A stretch of 64,000 nt of DNA from Candidatus Melainabacteria bacterium (lineage in GTDB: Bacteria; Cyanobacteriota; Vampirovibrionia; Obscuribacterales; Obscuribacteraceae), in NCBI GenBank assembly GCA_013288645.1, contig JABDBL010000013.1, positions 1 through 64,000 on the forward strand. The letters are read 5' to 3'. This document shows, one piece after another, positions 1 through 9,649 of this stretch; the stretch's first letter is position 1; each line of letters starts with the position of its first letter. The notes beneath the pieces were generated by a model. That model was not told where the DNA came from, made no database searches, and was given only the letters and a program-made list of their open reading frames with translations. The position numbers were made by a program, and so were the translations under genes.

Positions 1-2
1 TG

Positions 3-617
3 AAACCTCAATCGGGAAGAATAGAATTTATTAGCAACAAAACAGTCTCGGACAAAAGTAAATTACAACAGCAAATTGGTTATATTTTCCAAGATGATGC
101 TCTTCTTCCATGGCGAACTGTTGAATCTAATCTAATGCTAGTTACAGAAATAGTTGAAGGAATAACGAAAGATACAGTGAAAGAGCTTATTAATCGTTAC
201 TTGCATACTTTCCATTTAGAGAAAGAAATTCTAAAGCAATATCCTGTGCAACTTTCTGGTGGCATGAGACAACGTATAAGCATAATGCAGGCACTAATGT
301 TTGACCCACGCATACTACTACTTGATGAACCTTTTTCGGCCTTAGACTTTTTTACTAAGTTACGCTTAGAAAACGAAGTCTACCAACTAATAAAAGAACA
401 AAATAAAGCAGCAATTTTAATTACTCATGATATCGATGAGGCCATAGCTATCTCCGACAGGGTGATTATTATGTCGGCTGGTGGAAAACTTAGCAACGAA
501 TTTAAAATTGATTTTGGGCAAAGTAATCGTTCGCCTGAGGAAGTGCGGGGAACCAGTGAGTTCGCGCAATACTATCATTCAATATGGTCTCAATTACGCA
601 CAGCAATAGAAAGTTAA
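3..617 (+). CDS. ABC importer ATPase, nitrate/sulfonate/taurine type (5' end cut off)
   Basis: The reading frame is open from the first bases of the window, so the gene begins upstream and Walker A is missing. Visible parts are the Q-loop (IGYIFQDD followed by LLPWRTVESNL, typical of the SsuB/TauB branch), the ABC signature LSGGMRQR, Walker B ILLLDEP and the switch His in LITHDIDEA. In this family the protein is a cytoplasmic ATPase that powers a binding-protein-dependent importer. It lies 2 bp before the permease gene, so the two are co-transcribed. The substrate cannot be told from this half. The binding protein is not in the window and may lie upstream. An ATG at 135 is internal and should not be taken as the start. 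Confidence 0.9.
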   Translation, partial: KPQSGRIEFISNKTVSDKSKLQQQIGYIFQDDALLPWRTVESNLMLVTEIVEGITKDTVKELINRYLHTFHLEKEILKQYPVQLSGGMRQRISIMQALMFDPRILLLDEPFSALDFFTKLRLENEVYQLIKEQNKAAILITHDIDEAIAISDRVIIMSAGGKLSNEFKIDFGQSNRSPEEVRGTSEFAQYYHSIWSQLRTAIES

Positions 618-619
618 AC

Positions 620-1393
620 ATGGAAAACACTTTGCCGATTGGAAAGACAAAATTAAGCGAAAGCATTCTCTATCTCTTGCCATTGCTCGCTTTAATTTTA
701 GTTTGGTCTTTATTTACTGAGAGAAATCCGCAAGCACAATTTATTTTCTCTTCGCCCAGTCAGGTGTTTACTGCATTTATCAAATTATTGAACAGTGGTG
801 AATTATTTCGCAATAGCGGGATCACCATATTTGAGGCTTTAAGTGGTTTTTGCTTGGGCACTATATGTGGTGCTTTAATCGGACTCTCTTTATGGTATTC
901 TCAGCTCGTAGCAAAAATTGCTAAGCCATACATTACTGCTTTAGCTACTATCCCTATTTTTGCTTTAGCTCCAATCATTATAGTTTGGTTTGGCATAGGC
1001 TTGTGGTCTAAAATAATGCTTGCTTTTATTTCCACTGTTTCGGTAGCTATAGTACAAAGCTATCAAGGAGCGATGTCTGTCGAGCCTAGATTTCTGCGTT
1101 TCATGCAGGTTGTAGGTGCCACGCGAAATCAAATATTTAGCATCATAGTTGTACCGTCCTCTGTAATTTGGGTGATAAATGCGGCAAAGTTAAACATTGG
1201 TCTTGCCCTGCTGGGAGCTTTTATCGGTGAATTCATATCATCTGAGCAGGGTCTCGGTTATATGATTGTCAAAGCATCCGGTTTGTATGATATGGCCACA
1301 GTCATTGTGGGCATAATTATGCTTATCATCATTGCCCTGACTTTTACAATTGTCGTGGAACGTTTTGAAAAATTGATTCTCAAATGGAAATAA
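620..1393 (+). CDS. ABC importer permease, SsuC/TauC type
   Basis: About 257 residues with some six hydrophobic segments. A cytoplasmic EAA-type loop (MQVVGATRNQIFSIIVVPSS), the contact site for the ATPase, lies near residues 154-173. Length and layout fit the BPD_transp_1 permeases of sulfonate/nitrate/taurine importers. I chose ATG at 620, 2 bp after the ATPase stop, over an upstream in-frame start at 584 that would overlap the ATPase gene by 34 bp. The protein sits in the inner membrane. With the preceding gene it forms the end of an operon whose solute-binding component would be upstream. Confidence 0.88.
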   Translation: MENTLPIGKTKLSESILYLLPLLALILVWSLFTERNPQAQFIFSSPSQVFTAFIKLLNSGELFRNSGITIFEALSGFCLGTICGALIGLSLWYSQLVAKIAKPYITALATIPIFALAPIIIVWFGIGLWSKIMLAFISTVSVAIVQSYQGAMSVEPRFLRFMQVVGATRNQIFSIIVVPSSVIWVINAAKLNIGLALLGAFIGEFISSEQGLGYMIVKASGLYDMATVIVGIIMLIIIALTFTIVVERFEKLILKWK

Positions 1394-1423
1394 TGTCCAA
1401 ATCACCAGTGCTTACGGATGGTC

Positions 1424-2167
1424 TTATTGGTTTTGTTTAGTTTGCGCTTCTGATTCCAACACGTCAGCTTGTTGCGAACGATTTGTTTTGCGCAACAGAG
1501 CGGGATAGTATTTGTAGACGCTTAAATAATCGGGATTGGTTTCGCCCAGAGTCTTTTTAAGTACAACCAGACTTTGCACCATAAGAGGCTCACACTTGTC
1601 ATATTTTTCTAACTGAAAATATAGAAGTGATAAATTGAACATAGTAATAGCGTGATCCTGATCATCAGGCGACATGCTTTTTTCTTCAATGGCCAATGCT
1701 TTCACATAAAGTGGCTCTGCTTCTTGTAACTCCCCTTGAAGACGATAAGCTTGGGCCATATTGTCCAGTGTAAGAGCGACGAGCGGATCATTGTCCGGTA
1801 ACAATTTTTCCTCAAAAGACAGCGCCTCTTTATAGAGTGGTATTGCTTGATCATATTTACGTTGATTAGCGTATAAAAGTCCAAAATTGTTCAGACAATG
1901 TGGTCGACCCTTTTGATTAGCCTGAGGATTCTTATCCCAATACGCTAAAGCCGCCTTAAACAGCTGCTCAGCCTCTCCGTATCGACCTGATGTACTAAGT
2001 AGCTGAGCCTGACAGCTCATGTCATCACCCGAATTACCCTTTGGCTGTACACTAAATCTATTTTGAACAGAACCAGGATCTGGGCCATTTCCTTGAGCAA
2101 AGAGTGGACAGCTCGTATTTCCTAAAAAGATTACTATGATTATTAATAACGATTTCGATTGCGTCAT
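1424..2167 (-). CDS. Secreted TPR protein, kinesin-light-chain-like
   Basis: About 247 residues. From ATG at 2167 the protein starts with a signal peptide (MTQSKSLLIIIVIFLGN, probable cleavage after LFA). Three or more tetratricopeptide repeats of about 42 residues follow, with the pattern A..LY..AL..EE, as in kinesin-light-chain-type TPRs. An in-frame start at 2221 would place 18 polar residues before the signal sequence and is less likely. It resembles the product at 20887-21891. TPR domains are protein-binding scaffolds, and no enzymatic domain is visible. It converges on the ABC permease gene with about 30 bp between stops. Partner and role are unknown. Confidence 0.8.
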   Translation of the reverse strand: MTQSKSLLIIIVIFLGNTSCPLFAQGNGPDPGSVQNRFSVQPKGNSGDDMSCQAQLLSTSGRYGEAEQLFKAALAYWDKNPQANQKGRPHCLNNFGLLYANQRKYDQAIPLYKEALSFEEKLLPDNDPLVALTLDNMAQAYRLQGELQEAEPLYVKALAIEEKSMSPDDQDHAITMFNLSLLYFQLEKYDKCEPLMVQSLVVLKKTLGETNPDYLSVYKYYPALLRKTNRSQQADVLESEAQTKQNQ

Positions 2168-2319
2168 ACTAACTAATACCACTCTTTTATTTCTATCTAT
2201 CAGAGTCGCTGATACTAGCAAATTTTACATCACTAATATAGGCAATTTTGTGCGTGATTGCTGAGAATCGGATCTTGACAATCGAGTCATAATAAGTGTA
2301 CAAAATGAGGATAATGTTT

Positions 2320-2661
2320 ATGGTTATTCAAAGGCTAAATAAGAAAGTGAATCTGCACAAGAAAATCCTGGGAAAATCCGAGGCAAGAGAACAGTTTTTA
2401 CCGCTTATCGACGCAGTAGCAGAAGGAGCCGCGCCAATAAGTATATCTGATCATGGTAAACCTGTGGCTGTGCTTTTAAGTAAACAGGATTATGATTGGA
2501 TGGTAGCAAGAATGCGAATTAAGTCTAAAACACAAATTAAATCACAACCTAAAAATTCTTTACAAGGATCTATCATTCTTCTAGGTGATTTGGAAGAAGG
2601 CAGTAGAGAAATAGTTAAAATGATCCAGAAATCTATTGAAAAAACTGGGCGTGAACTATGA
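2320..2661 (+). CDS. Phd/YefM-family antitoxin-like protein
   Basis: About 113 residues. Residues 17-55 match the Phd/YefM fold: LGKSEAREQFLPLIDAV, then ISDHGKPVAVLLSKQDYDWM. The C-terminal part (QGSIILLGDLEEGS, EKTGREL) is the tail often seen in this family, which normally binds and neutralises a toxin and represses its own operon. ATG at 2320 is preferred because GAGG at 2307-2310 is well spaced; in-frame ATGs at 2305 and 2314 are alternatives. The stop overlaps the next start by 4 bp (ATGA), so the two are translationally coupled. No toxin gene (RelE, Doc or PIN type) is adjacent. Confidence 0.78.
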   Translation: MVIQRLNKKVNLHKKILGKSEAREQFLPLIDAVAEGAAPISISDHGKPVAVLLSKQDYDWMVARMRIKSKTQIKSQPKNSLQGSIILLGDLEEGSREIVKMIQKSIEKTGREL

Positions 2662-2951
2662 TATCGACTTGGAAGTATTTGGTTGATATTACGCATCCAT
2701 GGAAACGCCAACTATATGTAAAAGGGCGCAAACTGCCAGCTTCTACTGTCTGGATCGGAATGTTAGTAAATAAACTTACTCGTGAACAAGCAGCAGATAA
2801 CTGGGATATCCCGATTGAAGTAATAGACGAGATTATTTTGTATTGTGAAAATAATAAAGAACTTTTGGAAAGGGAAGCCGCTGAAGAAAAACGTCGTCTA
2901 GAAGAGAAGGGGATTAATATTGAGCATCCTAATCTCACAGAAATATCATAA
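2658..2951 (+). CDS. DUF433-like small protein, coupled to the antitoxin
   Basis: 97 residues. The pattern RQLYVKGRKLPAS, then LTREQAADNWDIPIEVIDEI, then a charged coiled-coil tail (LLEREAAEEKRRLEEKG) resembles DUF433-type proteins common in cyanobacteria. The middle part looks like a small helix-turn-helix. Family members are thought to act as antitoxin-like partners of DUF5615 or PIN toxins, but neither is encoded next to it. The start ATG overlaps the stop of the Phd-like gene. The family assignment is from recognition of the pattern and is moderately secure; the function is inferred. Confidence 0.65.
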   Translation: MISTWKYLVDITHPWKRQLYVKGRKLPASTVWIGMLVNKLTREQAADNWDIPIEVIDEIILYCENNKELLEREAAEEKRRLEEKGINIEHPNLTEIS

Positions 2952-3061
2952 TTAAATGCTTTAATTTACTCAACGTCTCTTTTTATCCTAAGAAATAACC
3001 TTAAAAGCTATTGAACAGTTAAGCAAAATATTATCGTGGATTGTGTCGAGGTATATGTCTT

Positions 3062-4903
3062 ATGTCGGCCGAATTTCAGGATGCAGAACGGAAAGATCAG
3101 CAAATTCCAAGTAATAAAAATACTGAACCCTTTGATATAGAAGATCTATTTACCGATTTCGGTAAAGTCAAAGCCAACGGAGCAGAATTACCGGCTGTAT
3201 TTGCTAAATTAGGAATTAACGAAAAGGGCAATATTTTCCAACAGACTAAGGATAAGGATGCTCTGCTAGCTAGACAAAAGCCCTATGCAGTAGAACTAAG
3301 TTCTACCAGGAAGGCTCTTGCAGCAGTGGATGTCGAAGGTAAGTTAGGTGCTGAGAAGCGATGGGACTGGACAACAGTTTCGGCAAACTTAGAAAATCCG
3401 GGAGCACAAAAGATCACTGTCAGCAGTACAACTCGTCCTGACGTTCTTGTAGCCCGTAAAGGAGATAAAACTTTCATTCTGAATAAGGAACAACCTCATT
3501 TAGATACCATGATTACAGATAGCGGACAGCCAGCACCAGCGAAAATTAACTGGGAAGAAGGGGCGCGTGAGGAGAGGAAGGACCAGTTATTAACTGCGAC
3601 GATTAGTCTTAGACAACAAGCTATGCAAGCGTGTCATGATAAAAAAATTCCTATAGCAGAGGATTTCATGAAAAGCTACCAATCCGTGCTTAAGATTGGA
3701 AATTCAGAGGGCGTATTCGATAATGCATTTTATGCAGAAAACTTAGGAAGTATAGGACAATTATATATACAAGAATTAGGCAACCCAAACAAGGGATTGA
3801 CACTACAAGAGCAATCATTGGCAATACTAGAAAAAGAAGGCGGCATGTCTAACATAAAGACTATGGAAGCGCGAGCACTGTTAATGCGTAATTACGCTTC
3901 TCATGGCAGAATGGCAGACGCGCAACAATTTGAGCGTAAACAGCGCGAAGCTATGCCTGCTTTTGACCAGTCATCAGACGCGCTTTCGTACTGGGGAGTG
4001 ACATTGCGAAATACACTAATAACCCAACTCGAAGCTACTGGACAAAAGGATGAGGCAGAAAAAATTCGCGACCGCGCCTATAAGCTTGCGACGGTGGGTA
4101 GGTCAGTAACATCCGATAACGGTGAGAATATCGGGCTGAAAAATCAACGCAATTCTTTATTGGATCATTATGTTTCTAATAATCAATTGGATAAAGTTAA
4201 GACATTAATCAATGATCAAATAAAAGATCTTAGGAAAGAGGACAGAATTAGGCCGGCTTTAAGAGAGTCAGTGGCAGAAGAACGTGACAAAATTATCAAT
4301 ATTTTGGACAAACTGGGCGATAAAGATAAACTGATTGAAGTCTTGGACGACAAACTCGTAAGTCTGAATACAGGTATCACAAGTCAAAACGGCAGAGAAC
4401 AATCGAAGCTTGATTATGAACGCCTCGAGTTAGCCAAACAATACCTGAAAGTGGGTGGCACCAGCAAAGCGCTTAGTATAGCAAAAGATCTTATTCAATC
4501 GATGGAAAAGCGCCATAGCAGTCCTGAAACTGATGCATATAAACGTATTCAAGATAGAATATCATTGGCTTCATCTCTTTCAGATTTAAGCCAAACATCT
4601 GAAATGCAAAAATTTCAACAGGAAACGATACAAAAATATAATGCCTACGAGAAGTCTGATGAAGGAAAGAGATACAATGGAGCCGCCCTTGCCAGTATTC
4701 GCCGGACATTAATAGAGCATCTAATGGAATCTAAAAATTATAAAGACGCCGAACCACTCTTAGAGTCAGAGCTCAAGTATTTAGCGCGTAAAGATAACGA
4801 CGAAAAGTTTCGCATCGGTGATACCAGAGGCAAGTATATAAAAGCACTTTTAGCTAATGGTAGATACGAAAAAGCGATGGAAGTATTACAGCCAATATTC
4901 TAG
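3062..4903 (+). CDS. Large cytoplasmic TPR-like repeat protein
   Basis: About 613 residues, no signal peptide. The first 170 residues carry no recognisable domain and include an acidic start and a beta-rich stretch (ITVSSTTRPDVLVARKGD, then TFILNKEQ). Residues from about 190 onward are helical repeats of the TPR class (for example NLGSIGQLYIQELGNPNKGL and LLENALKY-like units). The end (LIEHLMESKNYKDAEPLLE) is a typical TPR helix pair. ATG at 3062 follows GAGG at 3048-3051; a TTG at 3041 in the same frame is less likely. The general style, with an N-terminal unknown part and TPR tail, resembles other lineage-specific proteins of this genome. No enzymatic motif is seen. Confidence 0.75.
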   Translation: MSAEFQDAERKDQQIPSNKNTEPFDIEDLFTDFGKVKANGAELPAVFAKLGINEKGNIFQQTKDKDALLARQKPYAVELSSTRKALAAVDVEGKLGAEKRWDWTTVSANLENPGAQKITVSSTTRPDVLVARKGDKTFILNKEQPHLDTMITDSGQPAPAKINWEEGAREERKDQLLTATISLRQQAMQACHDKKIPIAEDFMKSYQSVLKIGNSEGVFDNAFYAENLGSIGQLYIQELGNPNKGLTLQEQSLAILEKEGGMSNIKTMEARALLMRNYASHGRMADAQQFERKQREAMPAFDQSSDALSYWGVTLRNTLITQLEATGQKDEAEKIRDRAYKLATVGRSVTSDNGENIGLKNQRNSLLDHYVSNNQLDKVKTLINDQIKDLRKEDRIRPALRESVAEERDKIINILDKLGDKDKLIEVLDDKLVSLNTGITSQNGREQSKLDYERLELAKQYLKVGGTSKALSIAKDLIQSMEKRHSSPETDAYKRIQDRISLASSLSDLSQTSEMQKFQQETIQKYNAYEKSDEGKRYNGAALASIRRTLIEHLMESKNYKDAEPLLESELKYLARKDNDEKFRIGDTRGKYIKALLANGRYEKAMEVLQPIF

Positions 4904-4952
4904 TAATTATCATTGCTTAACAAGTATTGTCAAAAGTTTTTTTTGCCAGCAT

Positions 4953-5900
4953 TCAAGCATTTTTTGCTGCTGGTCGTAATTTTTCATCCATGATTGCACC
5001 AAGCAGTAATGCTGAACCTATTACTATAAATTCTAATTCTGATGGTACACCCCACATATTGGTTAAATTGGGCAATATCCACATAATAGCAGTGCCTATA
5101 GTAATTCCAATTACAGTGCCTTCTCCGCCGCGTAAACTACAGCCGCCCAAAACTGCACCGGCAATAGCATAAAGTTCTAAGAAAAAACCATCGGATGAAG
5201 GAGTGACTGCGTTATTTTTCATCAAAAATAAAATACCGAAAAATGCCGCGAGAGTTGAACATAAAACATATGAAAGTATTTTATATTTGTCAGTGGCAAT
5301 ACCGGAATATTTAGCGGCCTTTTCATTACCACCAATCGCATATAAATAGCGTCCGTAAACACTAAAATGTAAAAATATAGCAGCTATTATCGCCAAAATA
5401 ATATAGATCACTAAAAAACGGGGCAGACCAAAAATATCACCCTCATAGAGAAAATGTCGCAGTTCAATACATTGGTTACCTATGCCTTTAGACATATTGC
5501 CCGAAATGGTTCTGGCCACTCCGCGATAAATAAACAAACCACAAAGAGTGACCATAAAAGGTGGTAAATTCATTTTTGTTATCAATAAGCCATGGATTAA
5601 ACCAATTACTGCCCCGCCACCGAGCACCAGCGGTAATGCAAGCATAGGGTCAAGTCCAAAACTTTTATCAGTGAGTAAAATAGCGCAAGCTGTGGCGCTA
5701 AGTACAACTACAGAACCAATGGATAGGTCTATGCCGCCAGTGATAATAACTAAAGCAGCGCCAAGACTTATGACGCCATATTGTCCAATACGCTCAGCTA
5801 AATTGTAATTATTTAAAGCAAAACCTTGGGATGGCACAGCAATTGCAAGCGCTATATAAAGAACAACTAGAAAAACAATTAAACCAGTTAATTTTTTCAT
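4953..5900 (-). CDS. rbsC: Sugar ABC transporter permease, RbsC type
   Basis: 315 residues with about eight to ten hydrophobic segments. The signature GGIDLSIGSVV near residue 60 and LGGCSLRGGEGTVIG near residue 255 are hallmarks of the RbsC/XylH/MglC permease family (BPD_transp_2). It forms the inner-membrane channel for a pentose, hexose or related ligand. It overlaps the ATPase gene upstream by 4 bp, which gives the order binding protein, ATPase, permease in one operon. Ribose specificity is not proven; the symbol reflects the closest well-known family member. No rbsD, rbsK or LacI-type regulator lies beside it. Confidence 0.85.
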   Translation of the reverse strand: MKKLTGLIVFLVVLYIALAIAVPSQGFALNNYNLAERIGQYGVISLGAALVIITGGIDLSIGSVVVLSATACAILLTDKSFGLDPMLALPLVLGGGAVIGLIHGLLITKMNLPPFMVTLCGLFIYRGVARTISGNMSKGIGNQCIELRHFLYEGDIFGLPRFLVIYIILAIIAAIFLHFSVYGRYLYAIGGNEKAAKYSGIATDKYKILSYVLCSTLAAFFGILFLMKNNAVTPSSDGFFLELYAIAGAVLGGCSLRGGEGTVIGITIGTAIMWILPNLTNMWGVPSELEFIVIGSALLLGAIMDEKLRPAAKNA

Positions 5901-7402
5901 GCAGCAACAAGTCCCCCAGTAGCCAATTTCATTATAGATTCCTCCGAAATATCCTTGCCTTCCAGTTCACCAGCTAATGAAGCATGATGCATGACCAATA
6001 CCCTATCGCTTACATGTAAAATTTCTTCTAAGTCACTTGAAATCATAAGAATGCCAATACCGTCTTTTGCTAGTTCGTCCATTAGTGCATAAATTTCTGC
6101 TTTAGCTCCCACGTCAATTCCTTGCGTCGGTTCATCAAAAATAATTACGCGGGGTTTGCGACATAGCCATTTAGCTAAAACAACCTTTTGTTGATTGCCA
6201 CCACTGAGAAAACCCACTTGTTGATTAAGGCTTGGTGTTTTTATAGTCAGTTTTTCACACATATCTTGGACCAATGAATCACCACCACGCAGTGGTATTA
6301 TCCCTAAATGGCCAATATTATTCAGAGATGCTAGCAGAATATTATCTTTGACGCTGGCTGGTAGAACTAAGCCATGCAAACGTCTATCCTCCGGAACAAG
6401 AAAAATACCTGCTCTTATGGCATCAGCTGGAGAACTAATGGAAATATTTTCACCTTTAAGAAAAACTTCTCCTGTTAACATTGGTCTTAAGCCTGTAATT
6501 GTTTCGGCAAGTTCAGTGCGTCCAGAACCAGCTAGTCCAGACATACCGACAATTTCTCCTGGGCGAATATCAAAGGTAATCGGCTTTTGATTTTCTAAAT
6601 AGCGCAATGCTTCAACGCGTAATAACGGCTCGGCTGTTTTTTGAACACGATGAGCGTGTTGAAAGAATTGCTTTAATTCTCTACCTACCATTAAGCGCAC
6701 CATCGCCTCATGTTTAATTTCACTCTTTTGCAGTTCGCCAGAATTTAAGCCATCGCGCAGGACCAGAACGCGATCTGCGATTTCTTCAATCTCTTTTAGA
6801 CGATGAGAAATGTATAAAACAGTCACATCTTTTTCTTTCAAGGCTTTTATAATGCCAAACAATCGCTTACTCTCGTCCAAAGATAAACTAGCAGTAGGTT
6901 CGTCCATAATCAAAATACGGAATTGAAAGGAAAGAGCACGAGCAATTTCAACTAATTGTTTTTGCCCTACTGATAGTTCACTAACTAAAGCATGTGGCGA
7001 ACAATTCAGACCAAGCTCTTGCATAATTTGATTTGCCAGATCATAGATTTTATTATCAATTAATCTTAAAATGCCACCACGTCTTGGCTCTTGCCCTAGA
7101 AAAATATTTGCTGCTACATTAAGGTTTTCCGCTAAGTGCAGCTCCTGGTGAATTAAAGCAATACCCAGTTTTTGTGCTTGAGGAATACTGGCAATGTTAA
7201 CCGTTTGTCCATCAAGCAATATCTCACCACTATCAGGGTTTATTACACCGCCCAATATTTTCATCAAAGTTGATTTACCAGCACCGTTTTCACCAACAAC
7301 CGCCAGTATTTCTCCCTTATTGACGTTCAGATCAACATTGTTCAATGCTTGTAGACCTGGAAAAGATTTACAAATTTTTTTAGCTTCTAAGAAATGAGAC
7401 AT
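5897..7402 (-). CDS. rbsA: Sugar ABC transporter ATPase, RbsA type (two ABC domains)
   Basis: 501 residues, the usual length for RbsA/MglA/XylG. Domain 1 has Walker A GENGAGKST, signature LSVGQKQ and Walker B ILIMDEP. Domain 2 has the degenerate Walker A GLAGSGRTE normal for this family, signature LSGGNQQK and Walker B VIIFDEPTQG. The degenerate second site is typical and does not indicate damage. It drives uptake through the downstream permease, with which it overlaps by 4 bp, and starts 1 bp after the binding-protein gene. Substrate is not determined by this subunit. Confidence 0.92.
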   Translation of the reverse strand: MSHFLEAKKICKSFPGLQALNNVDLNVNKGEILAVVGENGAGKSTLMKILGGVINPDSGEILLDGQTVNIASIPQAQKLGIALIHQELHLAENLNVAANIFLGQEPRRGGILRLIDNKIYDLANQIMQELGLNCSPHALVSELSVGQKQLVEIARALSFQFRILIMDEPTASLSLDESKRLFGIIKALKEKDVTVLYISHRLKEIEEIADRVLVLRDGLNSGELQKSEIKHEAMVRLMVGRELKQFFQHAHRVQKTAEPLLRVEALRYLENQKPITFDIRPGEIVGMSGLAGSGRTELAETITGLRPMLTGEVFLKGENISISSPADAIRAGIFLVPEDRRLHGLVLPASVKDNILLASLNNIGHLGIIPLRGGDSLVQDMCEKLTIKTPSLNQQVGFLSGGNQQKVVLAKWLCRKPRVIIFDEPTQGIDVGAKAEIYALMDELAKDGIGILMISSDLEEILHVSDRVLVMHHASLAGELEGKDISEESIMKLATGGLVAA

Positions 7403-7403
7403 A

Positions 7404-8522
7404 CTAGCCCTTCTTGTGTTTTAAGTCAGTAGCAAAGGTATCAACATCCATATCAAACAATCCACCGTCATCGGTCTTTTTAATCACACGCGGAGCAACA
7501 AAATAATGAGAACCGTCTGAAAGCTTTTCTAGTTCAATATTTTTTGGCATATCATCAGGCAAATTGCCGTTTGTTTTTATACAATGATCAAGAATATGCA
7601 CAGATTCATAACCAAACACGTAAGGATTCTGTACGACCGAGGCATGCACAACCCCATCTTTAATGCCTTGCAATGTCATTTCTTCTTCGTCAAAACCAAC
7701 CAGCTTAATTTGATTCTCTCTCTTTTCTCTCCGTACGCCCGCAATCATAGCTGGAACATTATAACCCCACAAGCCAACTAGACAATTCACTTCTGGATGT
7801 TTGATTAGCGTATCGAGTACGTTAGCGTAACATTTTTCCTTATCAGCATTATCTGTTTTTGTATCTATTAGAGTATATTTTCCTAAAGCAACTGGATAAG
7901 GATCGCTAGCTAATTTATGCGCTTGGTCACCTTTGCTTTGCGTTAATGGCAATCCAGCTATAGCAGCAATTACACCTTGACGCCGCTCTCTAGCATTTGA
8001 CACATCCAACTTTCCCACAAAGATAACTATTTTGCCACCGTCAGGTATAGCTTCGCGAATCAGTTTTCCCACCCGCCAACCAGCACTCACGTTATCGGTG
8101 CCGATGTAACATTTACGCCGGCTCCCCTCTCCGAGATCACCGTCTTGGGTTATGAAATGAACCCGTTCAGGAATAATGCGATTAAGAACAGATGTTTGAT
8201 TTGCACTATCAACCACGCTTATGGCAATACCTTGAATGCCTCTGGCAACTAGATCTTCAATGATTCGATGTTGTTCTGCTGCCGTCATCAAAGCGGGCAT
8301 ACGAAAATCGACATCGGCGTTAAAGTCCTTTGCCGCTGCCTTGGCCCCTTTACCAGCAATAGTCCAAAAATCAACTGCGCAATTAGTAATGACAGCAATT
8401 TTAGGTTTATTATTTTGGTGCAGTCGAACATAAAGCGATACCATTAGAGGTATCATGGCACCAACCATCAAAAGAAAAGACGTAAAGGTTCTGGTCGAAT
8501 TCTGTGACAAACCAAATTTCAC
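7404..8522 (-). CDS. Sugar-type periplasmic binding protein, membrane-anchored (RbsB-like)
   Basis: 372 residues. Residues about 45-330 follow the Peripla_BP_4 fold: KIAVITNCAVDFWTIAGKGA at the start, GIAISVVDSANQ, a sugar-site-like ITQDG, GTDNVSAGW and LVGFDEEE. The N-terminus has one hydrophobic helix (residues 14-33) but no clear cleavage site or lipobox, so the protein may stay anchored in the inner membrane. The GTG at 8522 lacks a convincing ribosome-binding site, and an internal ATG near residue 19 is possible. First gene of the operon with rbsA- and rbsC-like genes. The ligand is unknown; ribose is only one option. Confidence 0.82.
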   Translation of the reverse strand: MKFGLSQNSTRTFTSFLLMVGAMIPLMVSLYVRLHQNNKPKIAVITNCAVDFWTIAGKGAKAAAKDFNADVDFRMPALMTAAEQHRIIEDLVARGIQGIAISVVDSANQTSVLNRIIPERVHFITQDGDLGEGSRRKCYIGTDNVSAGWRVGKLIREAIPDGGKIVIFVGKLDVSNARERRQGVIAAIAGLPLTQSKGDQAHKLASDPYPVALGKYTLIDTKTDNADKEKCYANVLDTLIKHPEVNCLVGLWGYNVPAMIAGVRREKRENQIKLVGFDEEEMTLQGIKDGVVHASVVQNPYVFGYESVHILDHCIKTNGNLPDDMPKNIELEKLSDGSHYFVAPRVIKKTDDGGLFDMDVDTFATDLKHKKG

Positions 8523-8757
8523 CCATTAGGGATTCTTCTACGATTGCATTAACATAACACATCAAGGTAATTATTGTCTAACGATATCGAGCACTAGGAT
8601 GGGGGACTGAAAGATACTTCTGCGTAATTTTCGTAAAAGCTGTTGGTTTCAACAAACAACTAACTTAAATTGAACAGCAAATATAATGGTTCATTAGTTT
8701 TTATTTAATTCCTCTTAGGCTAAAATATAGGAACGGTCACATCCATAGCAAAATGAA

Positions 8758-9649
8758 ATGCTTAAACGTCAAAGAATTTTACTGCAACTATTAGCCGATT
8801 CTGGTGGAACACTGAATCGAACTAGGTTATTTAAACTAGCTTTCTTATTATCCCGACTGGGAAAAGCTAATTGCTTAGAAAATTTCTATGAGTTTCTTCC
8901 CTACCTTTACGGACCTTACTCATTCACGCTCAATCACGAACTCGATAATCTAGCATGCTCTGGTATGGTGAACTTTAACGACGATGGCAAAATTACACTA
9001 AGCGCGAAGGGTGGTGAAGCGGCAAATAGCTTGAACGAACCCGGGCTTTCTGACGATCGCAAACTAATAAGAAACGAGTATGGAAAATTGGGCCAGCAAT
9101 CGTTAATACAAACGGTTTATAAGCAATATCCGTGGTTCACGGTCAAGAGTTCGAAAGCATTAGCCAAAAACGCCACACAGATAAATTGTCGCTGTACAAA
9201 TTACACCATTGGGTATCAAGCCTATCAGGTTGACGGTTTACTAAATTTTTTATTGAAGCAAGGCATCCCGGCAGCTTATAGATACGAGACGTAATCCGGT
9301 TTCACGGCGATACGGTTTCCATAGAGGAACACTTGTAAAACTATGCCAAAAAGTGGGTATTACCTATGTTCACATTCCTGAACTTGGCATCCCTTCTAGT
9401 TGGAGACAAGATTTAACATCTGAAGAATCTTTCAAGACTTTGTTCAAGCGATACGATTCAGAAATACTGGACAAGCACACGTGTCTTCTTACAGAATTAG
9501 CGAAACAGATCGCTAAAGAGCCGTCTGCCCTAATGTGTCAGGAACGTGACCATACGCACTGCCATCGAAGTAGATTGGCAGACCGTCTGTCACGATTAAA
9601 TGGTTTATCTGTACTTGAGCTCAATAATCTATATGACAGAACAATTTGA
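8758..9649 (+). pseudogene. Winged-helix-like / DUF488 protein broken by one frameshift
   Basis: The first frame (8758-9294) encodes a winged-helix-like N-terminus (NRTRLFKLAFLLSRL, YGPYSFTLNHELDNL) and runs straight into the start of a DUF488 domain (NYTIGYQAYQVDGLLNFLLK). It then ends in an early stop. DUF488 continues in the +1 frame from about 9280: IDTRRNPVSRRYGF, GITYVHIPELGIPSSWR, and the conserved Cys/His end MCQERDHTHCHRSRLADRL, to the stop at 9649. Joined, the two parts make a protein of about 297 residues with all expected DUF488 motifs. One extra base between about 9265 and 9295 therefore separates them. This is either real inactivation or a sequencing error. DUF488 function is not established. 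Confidence 0.8.

Noticed and set aside
2275-2304. TTGACA with a possible -10 upstream of the Phd-like gene
   Set aside because: The -35 is perfect but the -10 (TACAAA, spacer 18) is weak and would place the transcript start after the proposed ribosome-binding site; not listed as a feature.
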